Both the position numbers and the translations under genes were made by a program. Below the pieces are notes generated by a model, which worked only from the letters and a program-made list of their open reading frames with translations, had not been told where the DNA came from and made no database searches. Positions 57,625-64,000 of a stretch of 64,000 nucleotides of DNA are shown here, in pieces (within the stretch, counting starts at the first letter, position 1; every line of letters begins with the position of its first letter). Source of the DNA: Collybia mongolica (taxonomy: Eukaryota; Basidiomycota; Agaricomycetes; Agaricales; Clitocybaceae); NCBI GenBank assembly GCA_013420905.1, contig JAAXNY010000001.1:7192001-7256000 (forward strand), read 5' to 3'.

Positions 57625-57974
57625 CTTGAATCGGTTTGAAGTATTCTAATCGGCTTGTTGGGCCCAAATGTGACGTCGGAACCGTGGCAAGAGTGACTTA
57701 TAAGTAGGATTCGCGAGTGTGACTGACCACATACTGTGACGTCTCGTGGATATATCGAAGTCCCACGCAAAAACAGTGAGGGCACACATGTATTCAACAA
57801 CAGAGATGGAATGCGAACGATTTCAATCTTCCTATGCACTTAGGAGGCCTATGGTTCTTTACGGATAGCCCTCAAACTTAAATAAGCCTTAGGTATGTAG
57901 AACGCGTCGTGTCTATACATCACGTGTACTGGAATAATTGTCGCATCAGGGCCGGTCGCTTACAGCATGACCCG

Positions 57975-58748
57975 ATGTCCTCAACGACGTCCTCGCCAGA
58001 CCGCCGCAAGTCCTTGACACCTCGTCCTCTCCCGTCATCTCTGCGACCCTCATCCCCATCCCCTTCAACACAGACTACACCGAATGCGAGTTATAATGCT
58101 GTGACTCCGCATGCTGCCAGTGTCCCCCTATCCCCCCGACAAACAGCACCCTCAACTCCACCCCCTCAAAAATCCCGTGCAAGGGACCTACTTAGGAAAC
58201 ATTATGGTCTCGGAGTCGGTCCACCACCACCACTACCTGGGAAAGCTGCCGACCTAGATCCCATGAACCTAGGTAACTATACATTACCTCGGATTAAGAC
58301 ATTCACCTTTACCGCAATTGCGTAGACTCCGTTGCATTCGACGCAAAAACTTACTATGAGCAACTAATAACAACTTCATCTCTTCCCAACCTTCTGAAAA
58401 AGGAGAACGAGCTTTTAACAGGTCATCCAAATCTTACTTTTACCAAAAGGCTCATCATACGATGTCTTGAGCAGAAATTCGAGAATTAGATAGCGAAAGG
58501 CAGTCATTGGTATATAACCACCACCATGAGCTGATAGCGGCAAGCGACACCATTGCTGCGGTAAGATGGTATGTATTATTCTTCGCCGAGTCTACTTAGA
58601 ACCTCCTTAGATGAAAACACGGGCAGAAAGCCTCGATGCGGACCTTGATCTACTGAAGGTCGCATTCTCTGAAATTTCGCGGCTGGCGTCAGAGATTGCA
58701 ACAGAAACATCCCAGCCGGACCGCCGGCCACCTGAGGGCTCACCATAA
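57975..58748 (+). CDS. VPS51: GARP complex subunit Vps51 (short form)
   Basis: Vps51 belongs to the GARP tethering complex, which captures endosome-derived vesicles at the trans-Golgi network. Four exons (57975-58272, 58326-58421, 58475-58560, 58611-58748) give 205 residues in phase. After a Ser/Pro-rich N-terminus come the family signature RARDLLRKHYGLG, then DSVAFDAKTYYEQLITTSSL, PNLLKKENELLTEIRELDSE, RQSLVYNHHHELIAASDTIA and MKTRAESLDADLDLLKVAFS. This is the conserved Vps51/Vps67 helix region that binds the other GARP subunits and the SNARE Tlg1. The length is close to the short yeast Vps51 rather than the long animal form. The start at 57975 is the first in-frame ATG; the 350 bp upstream are shared with the divergent gene. 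Confidence 0.92.
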
Positions 58749-58869
58749 CGTCGTATTTACTTCGATACAGGTGTTAGGTACCGAGGAAAATTTAGGGGTT
58801 GTATAACATAATTTAACCAATACACAGATACTATAAAATATGAAAATATATAAAAATGGACTGGCGTGT

Positions 58870-59963
58870 TCATATCCTCCTCGGTGCCCAAATTTCAGGT
58901 TGCCAATTCGAACCTCCACGATGCAATAAACGCGTTATAAATAGTTGCGTCCCAACGATACCTGGTCTGTTGTCCGGGCGAACACCAATGGTCCAGTCCT
59001 CGTAGCCTCTCTCAACAGCGATATGTTTTTTCTGTTGAAGGATATTTGTATAAGAAACGGTCCATTGGAACAAAAAAAACACACAGCAATAACTTACCTG
59101 AATCATTTGGGTGAACTCCAAAAGAGCATTTGCAAGAACCATAAGCACTGTATCCCGCGATATTGTTCCGTTTTGGGTTTTCATTCGCTTTTGAACTTTC
59201 TCAGCGCTATATCCGGGCCACTGCAAAAAGCAGGTAAGGTCACCATGCATCAAATATGTCATATTATGGCTTACAAGAATCCAAAATCTAATTTCTTTCT
59301 CGTGAACGGCGGCCATCACCATATCCTGGCCTCCAACCACACTTGGGCTGTACACTTCTGTGACTTTGCCGACTCTGACACCGAACTCTGGGATATTGGC
59401 TGCTTGAAAAGTAATAGGTGGATGACGAAAATACGGATCTGTATACGGCCTCTTGGACTCTGGTTCTCTGAATTCTTGCTGGGGAATGAGAACATGGTTG
59501 GTCGGACCACTTGGCCTGGGTTCACGGGGGACCCTTGTCAATGGTGCATATGTAATGGATTTCTCTCTGTAGTGCTTTTTCGGACTTTGATTCGAGGATG
59601 TTATGTTTAGTTCTTGATGAATATGAGAGACCGGACGAGAGCCTTGTTGTTGTGGTGGACCATGGTGAGAGACTGGGTATGGATATGAAGTGTTTGGTTT
59701 GATTTTTGACCTGTAAGTGGACTGCTTAAAAGTTAGGATATCCATCACACGAACATCATTGGACGGCTGACCTGTGAACGAGGACGTGTCGTGATGGCGT
59801 TGACATCTAATGCTCCCGCAAGCGAAGAGTAGGAGGAAAGAGGTATCATGACCTGGTGAGGATAGTTCTCGTATGGACGAAGGATATTTGGCGGTGCATG
59901 ATTTGGCGAGTTACAAGCGTAAGCAGGAAGTTCTGGCTGGGACCAGGTGTATGTATACGACAT
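58870..59963 (-). CDS. Uncharacterised protein of an agaric-restricted family
   Basis: Starts at 59963 (MSYTYTWSQPELPAYAC). Exons join by clear GT-AG introns: after PRSQ to STYRSKIKP, after RFWIL to WPGYSAEKVQKRM, and after FTQMIQ to QKKHIAVERGYED. The N-terminal half is Pro/Ser/His-rich and looks disordered. The C-terminal half is folded-looking: GYSAEKVQKRMKTQNGTISR, DTVLMVLANALLEFTQ, RGYEDWTIGVR and a final LLHRGGSNWQPEIWAPR. I have the impression of similar proteins of unknown function in mushroom genomes, but cannot name a domain. No membrane segment, catalytic motif or zinc ligand set is visible. It sits beside a transposon-rich stretch. No function is proposed. Confidence 0.75.
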
Positions 59964-60294
59964 TTTCTGCAAGAACTAAAAAGAACAGGAACGGCTTTAT
60001 AGATATCCATCTTGATGCTAAAACGACTGGTTTAAATAGACCATATGCCACACTTGTCTGTGGCAGACAAGGGCCAAAGCTGGACATAGACAGTAGGCCC
60101 GGCGTTCAGAAGAATAACATCTTGGTTAAGTCCTAACATGAAGATCCAGCATATCCTGTCCTCGAAGCCGGCGCCGGACCCCTTTGTGCTAGGTTGATAA
60201 ATAATGGAAGGTGGATAAAAATTCATCCTATCCGACGTGGACTTGGATCCCGGTGAGGGTCAGATGGAGAGAACAAAGCCACGACATGGATGTA
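59964..60294. other. Gap between the orphan gene and the first transposon relic
   Basis: About 330 bp: the promoter of the minus-strand orphan gene, ending at the TA dinucleotide (60293-60294) that borders the terminal inverted repeat. Confidence 0.4.
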
Positions 60295-61283
60295 CAGTCA
60301 TCCACCACCATTTGGGACGCTATGACCATTTGGGAAATGTTAGAATTCTAAGCCAACAGCACAACTTTTAGCCTCGGACTTTTTGGCAATTTGATTGAGC
60401 ATACATATGTCATGTATCACTGAAATATTGGGGCATCGGGATGTCTCAATTGATTGCTAGACGATGATCATCGCATGAACTCACCCAAAATGAAATTTAT
60501 TTTCAAGTTGTGCAAAAAACAACGTAATCTGATGCAGTAAAAAGTGGTGTAACTTGAAGTACTTGATATTCCCCTTGTATCGCACAATTTCTGTGGCCAT
60601 GATGTAGCGAAATAGTGCAAAAAACGACAAAATACATCGAACACGATGATTTGGCCTGCCGATCAGTGTCACATCACAGTTGCCTAATTTGGCCCAAGCC
60701 CCGTTTTGGACGCGCGCTCAAAATCGGTCATTGCGCGGATGACTGGTAAGGCTCAATCAAAAAGGCAGACAAAAAAAGCCAAAGCAGATCTCAAGGAAAA
60801 GCCATCCGACAGAGAAACAAGGACAAGAAGGACGAGTACAGTGAAGCGATTGCGACCTGGGAGGCCGAGCGAGATGTTGCCAAGGCGGAGAAAAGGCGGC
60901 CTTCCTGGGAAAAGCCAAAGTGGAAGGACTGGAACCCTGAAAAGTTGTTGGCGAGGCCGAAGAAACATGCAGAGGAGGACGACGAGGAAATTGAAGGCGA
61001 TGGTGAGGATGCAGAGATGGATTAGATGGCGGGTTGGTGGTAGCCGGAACAACCGGTGTGATTTTGGTCACATCCCAAATGGTCAAAAAAGTGCGATAAG
61101 GACTTTTTCCACTGATCCTCTTAGATATCGATCACACATGCTCCGATTGTCATTGAAACATCATAGAAACTTAGGGTACATATCATAGTAAAGATCGGTC
61201 GGGTCAGATTTGCGAGGCATGGAGCAAAAATCGATTCCGAGGCCCAAATATATTTGGTCGTCCCAAATGGTGGTGGATGACTG
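60295..61283. mobile_element. Non-autonomous Tc1/mariner-pogo-like DNA transposon
   Basis: The ends are perfect 25 bp inverted repeats. The left one (60295-60319) begins CAGTCATCCACCACCATT and the right one (61259-61283) is its exact reverse complement. TA dinucleotides flank both outer ends (60293-60294 and 61284-61285), as expected for the TA target duplication of the Tc1/mariner superfamily. The repeats start with CAGT, as in many pogo/Fot1-like elements. A second, inner 13 bp inverted motif (TGACCATTTGGGA) occurs near 60324 and 61085. The 989 bp are too short for an active transposase, but a C-terminal transposase-like piece remains inside, so this looks like an internal deletion derivative. 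Confidence 0.85.
60750..61025 (+). pseudogene. C-terminal remnant of a pogo-type transposase
   Basis: An open stretch within the inverted-repeat element encodes a highly charged Lys/Glu-rich tail with KDEYSEAIATWEAERDVAKA and KPKWKDWNPEKLLARPKKH, ending in an acidic run and a stop at 61023-61025. Tails of this kind (alternating Lys and Glu, 'W-E...R' and 'PKRPK') follow the DDE catalytic domain in fungal CENP-B/pogo transposases. None of the DDE catalytic region or the helix-turn-helix N-terminus is present, so no active enzyme can be made. Another frame across the same bases is longer (from 60706), but it is Arg-rich and looks spurious. Confidence 0.55.
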
Positions 61284-61743
61284 TATCTGAGAATGGGGTT
61301 TGAGCCTTGCATCGAATTTGCGTTGGTCATTGTGCTTTGGCCACCAGGCCATAGTACGATATGGGCGTCTCCCGTTCAAGGGAGAATAGAAATTCCAGGA
61401 GAGCCTTGGCGAGAGAGCCTCTGCGGTTAGGCGATTATGTTCGCGGGAACGGGGAAGACATGATTGCACTTTCTGAACGTTGAGCCGTTGAAGCTGAAAT
61501 TTCGGGTTTTCGTCGAAACGAATCGACCATATTTGGCCGTTGTTCATAATCAAGACTGATGAATTGATGGTTCGAAGTGACGGTGCCTATATCATCACAC
61601 TTCAATATTTAATCCTTGCAGCCGTTCTAGACACCAGTGTTAAAAATGTTGTCTGGTACATACGTAATGGACTGGCACATTGCACGCTTCACTAATGTTC
61701 AGGACAACTGTAGTATAGGTGTCGAATTCGGTGACTGGATAAA
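61284..61743. other. Spacer between two transposon relics
   Basis: About 460 bp between the TA end of the first element and the target duplication of the second. No gene is supported on either strand. Confidence 0.4.
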
Positions 61744-61751
61744 GGGTGCAT

Positions 61752-63175
61752 CAAGGGGGTGGCGGAACGGGAATCCCGAACCCTGGGTGGGAGGGGGGGG
61801 GTGGTCCGCCGGAGGCCGAAAAAAAACTCCGACTTGGGTTAAATTGGTCCGGGGCAGCCCGCAGGGCCGTCGTTCGACGATTTTAGCAAGTCGACTTCCT
61901 CAGCGACGACGAGAAGACTCAGTTTTGTTGTAATTAATTCGTAATAGAAACTTTTTTTCAAAACTTGTCTCGCTATATGATAGGACCCAATTACACAAGC
62001 AATGCCCAAGAAAAAGAGGTACGTGCTTGGTTGATATCTAAAGATTGCTTGAGGAGAAGTGAAAATGGGGTCTCAACAGCGAGAAATCAAAATAATAGTA
62101 AGCTTGTCTGTCCAGACTGTTCTGAGGAAGTCCATGTTGGTACAGGAGGAGAACGAAACTTGGAAAGTCACCGATCCTCGAGAGGTTGCAAAACAGCATC
62201 AGACCGGAAAGGACTTTGGAAACCGAAAAAACGTCTCGACCAGCCATTGCATGGATATTTTCAACCAAAGGCTGCCCTTATTCCATCTACAGTCTCGGAG
62301 CCCCCACCCGTTCATGCACCAATTGTGGTCGCACCAGCCAATTTGCAACCATCAGCAACTCCCAAGATAGAACAAACCGAACAGCCTGATGACTCGAATA
62401 TAGTTAGGCCCTGCCGAGATGCATTACAATGGCTCGAAATGCTAAAAGTAAAGATGAATTATATCGGGGCTGACATCCCTCAAGTAAGCAGTGATAACCG
62501 TCTCTCTAGTTTCGGGGGAAACTCCGCAGCCTATACGGGGCCTGGGGGCGATGACTGGGAAATGATTATAGGCCCAATGATCAAGGATGCTTTTGGGTGG
62601 GGGGAAGAGGATACTTAGGATAGTATGTTACCCTCAGCGCCTGTGGTCTCAAACGAGGAGGAGAGTATCACATCGATCCTGCTTGCAAATGATACAATGG
62701 GTGATTCATGCACACGCCGCATTCGCAAAACCCGGCCACTAAACCTCAATAGCTGCATTTGCGATCGCACAGTGTTGGCTGCCGAGATTGAAACAGGAGA
62801 CTTGGTGATGGCCTGTAAAGTGCCTGGCTGCGAGACAGTTTGGGTATGTGCGCTGGCATGACGGTTACGAGCTCACATGTTTATCTTGTTAGTTCCATTG
62901 GGCGTGTATGGGTCATGATTTTGCACCCAAGAATTGGACATGTCCAAGCTGTAAAGCCAGCGGGGCAACTAGTAAGCGTCGACGCACATAGTATCTACTT
63001 GATCCAGCTTCTATGTTTCAAACCAATATTATTTGAAGAATTGTTTCTGAGAATAACATATTCACGTGACCAAAACATACTATATATGGAAGGAGGGGGG
63101 GGGAGGGGGGTCCTAGGGATCATGAAAAAAAAAAAACGACTGTATATCCTATTTTCCCGTTCCGCCACCCCCTTG
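61752..63175. mobile_element. 1.4 kb DNA transposon with 22 bp terminal inverted repeats and 8 bp target duplication
   Basis: Perfect 22 bp inverted repeats end the element: left 61752-61773 (starts CAAGGGGGTGGCGGAACG) and right 63154-63175 (exact reverse complement). The 8 bases just outside are GGGTGCAT (61744-61751) and GGGTGCGT (63176-63183), a 7-of-8 match. An 8 bp duplication and ends beginning CAAGG are typical of the hAT superfamily; Zisupton/KDZ elements also make 8 bp duplications. Inside is a broken zinc-finger gene of an agaric-expanded type, but no recognisable transposase catalytic domain, so the element is non-autonomous. Poly-G and poly-A tracts lie near the right end (63090-63136). 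Confidence 0.85.
62002..62991 (+). pseudogene. Zinc-finger gene carried by the transposon, interrupted by one in-frame stop
   Basis: Exon 1 (62002-62018) gives MPKKK and joins after an intron at 62099 to KLVCPDCSEEVHVGTGGERN...HRSSRGC, a Cys2-His-Cys finger like the N-terminal BED-type finger of some transposases. The frame runs through a Pro-rich linker and CRDALQWLEMLKVKMNY to WEMIIGPMIKDAFGWGEEDT, then meets TAG at 62616-62618. The same frame resumes at once and encodes a second zinc module: NSCICDRTVLAAEIETGDLV, KVPGCETVW, an intron, then FHWACMGHDF and NWTCPSC, ending at 62989-62991. My impression is that in related agaric proteins a large middle part separates the two zinc modules; here it is absent. 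Probably a deletion derivative with a nonsense change, though an unseen intron around the stop is possible. Confidence 0.6.
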
Positions 63176-63183
63176 GGGTGCGT

Positions 63184-63493
63184 GGTCAGAAGCACTGATT
63201 ATGGTCATGCCAATGGCGAGTGGTGTTATCATTCCCAACCCAAAAAACCGGGCTTTGTACCCTTGTAGGCCGTCACAAGCTGTGTGGTAATATCAGGGAA
63301 AAGTGAATATATAACTGTGACAGACCGGTCCTTCATTCTACTGAAAGACGGCCGAGATAGGGCTCTCCAACGAAATCCCTGGAACACACAATTTTGAGAT
63401 ACCCTTCGACTGTACCGTATTCTTCCATCACAAACTGGTAACATAATATAAAGGACTGATACCATCAGAGAAAGCTATCTGCAGGTCCTCAGT
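63184..63493. other. Gap between the transposon and the YIP4-like gene
   Basis: About 310 bp; a short minus-strand frame here has no recognisable family. It holds the 3' flank of the minus-strand YIP4-like gene. Confidence 0.35.
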
Positions 63494-64000
63494 TTACTGT
63501 ATCAGAATCATCCACGCTAAGATGAAGTAGAAGAGTCTGTGATGCAAGTGCATGAGCATCATGGAACCTTGGTGTACGGAGGCGACTTACAATAGAGGAT
63601 AGACTGCTAGCAAAATCCTTTGCTGCTCGATTCTGGTACCATCCAAGAAGTTCACAGATGCTTCGGTTTTCAGTTAAGTTTCAACAATCATCGCAGGGTG
63701 GGCAAGATATCCTCACCCCATATACACCACGCCCATGCAAGTAGAGCAACGGGGGCTCTGACATAGATTACGCGCACGAAGCATGAGATGAGAGCTGCGA
63801 TGTTCAAGGGGGCTATACAGTAGCCAAGAACACAGAGGCCTTGGAAGAAGGATCTAATATGCGGAGACGTCAGGAAGTACAGATTATTTAGAATTGCAAG
63901 TCATACACTCTGCCCCCAAGAAGCTACGAGGCGGGGACGTTAGTGGTGTACAGGGATAGGAATAGTGGATTGTGACATACTTTTGCTTGTACCGTGACTG
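63494..64000 (-). CDS. YIP4: Yip1-family Golgi membrane protein, YIPF6/YIP4 type (3' end only)
   Basis: The C-terminal exons of a gene whose start lies beyond the right edge. Spliced pieces read VTVQAK, LLGGRVSFFQGLCVLGYCIA, PLNIAALISCFVRVIYVRAP, VALLAWAWCIWASVNFLDGT, RIEQQRILLAVYP and LLLFYFILAWMILIQ, with a stop at 63494-63496. This is the hydrophobic Yip1 domain with several membrane spans; the order GGRVSFFQ...CVLGYC...P and VYPxxLFY fits the Yip4/YIPF6 branch. These proteins sit in Golgi membranes and interact with Rab/Ypt GTPases in vesicle traffic. The intron before ASVNFLDG ends with AAG. Only about 110 residues are in the window. Confidence 0.85.

Noticed and set aside
57909..57974. 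Upstream extension of VPS51
   Set aside because: It begins with GTG, not ATG; the first in-frame ATG is 57975, where the Ser/Pro-rich N-terminus starts.
58945..59610. 221-residue plus-strand frame opposite the agaric orphan gene
   Set aside because: The minus strand has a coherent intron-exon structure with clear splice sites; the plus frame crosses those introns.
60706..61188. 160-residue Arg-rich plus-strand frame inside the first transposon
   Set aside because: It is the +1 shadow of the Lys/Glu-rich transposase tail; its Arg/Lys excess and lack of motifs argue against coding.
1..64000. tRNA, rRNA or CRISPR features
   Set aside because: I looked for T-loop-like motifs, rRNA-like stretches and spaced direct repeats and saw none that could be supported by eye.

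Overview
This window reads as nuclear DNA of a mushroom-forming basidiomycete (Agaricomycetes, probably Agaricales). Genes are split by many 45-65 nt GT-AG introns, sit on both strands with short gaps, and include a single-gene fused fatty acid synthase, paired Zn2Cys6 regulators, agaric-type F-box paralogs and transposon relics. No bacterial features (operons, Shine-Dalgarno sites, CRISPR) are seen. I could not place a species.

Layout. 1-1727: cytoplasmic tail of a membrane protein whose 5' part lies outside. 3.4-4.5 kb: a doubtful Dad1-like gene and a five-exon acyl-CoA-binding protein (minus). 5.0-6.7 kb: tandem PH-domain protein. 7.8-13.6 kb: two related Zn2Cys6 transcription factors in tandem. 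15.3-18.7 kb (minus) and 18.9-20.5 kb (plus): VTC4 polyphosphate polymerase and the RagC/Gtr2 GTPase, divergent from a 275 bp gap. 21.0-34.0 kb: a 23-exon gene for an approximately 3,938-residue type I fatty acid synthase (AT-ER-DH-MPT-ACP-KR-KS-PPT). 35.0-37.0 kb: DBP5 mRNA-export helicase (minus), then a POF1-type NMNAT-like protein and PWP1 (plus). 40.8-45.6 kb: a decayed CYP51 copy next to the intact lanosterol demethylase CYP51/ERG11. 45.9-50.0 kb: DSS1-type mitochondrial exoribonuclease, divergent (85 bp) from a basic nucleolar-like protein. 50.1-51.9 kb: ENV7/STK16-like kinase. 52.2-54.9 kb: two F-box paralogs. 55.3-58.7 kb: a disordered nuclear protein with two SUMO-interaction-like motifs, divergent from VPS51 of the GARP tethering complex. 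58.9-60.0 kb: an agaric orphan protein. 60.3-63.2 kb: two non-autonomous DNA transposons defined by perfect terminal inverted repeats. 63.5-64.0 kb: the 3' end of a YIP4/YIPF6-like Golgi membrane protein.

Most genes are housekeeping ones. A lipid theme recurs (acyl-CoA-binding protein, fatty acid synthase, CYP51), as does a vacuole/Golgi/TORC1 theme (VTC4, Gtr2, ENV7-like kinase, VPS51, YIP4-like). These genes are not an operon and no single pathway cluster is evident.

The most unusual signals are the two terminal-repeat elements at the right end (one with an 8 bp target duplication and a zinc-finger ORF interrupted by one in-frame stop), the CYP51 pseudogene, very small exons (9, 15, 22 and 22 nt), frequent AAG 3' splice sites, a GC-AG intron, and a shared hydrophobic C-terminal tail in the two F-box paralogs. 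All splice sites were read by eye from frame, family conservation and GT-AG rules; no alignment or RNA evidence was available.
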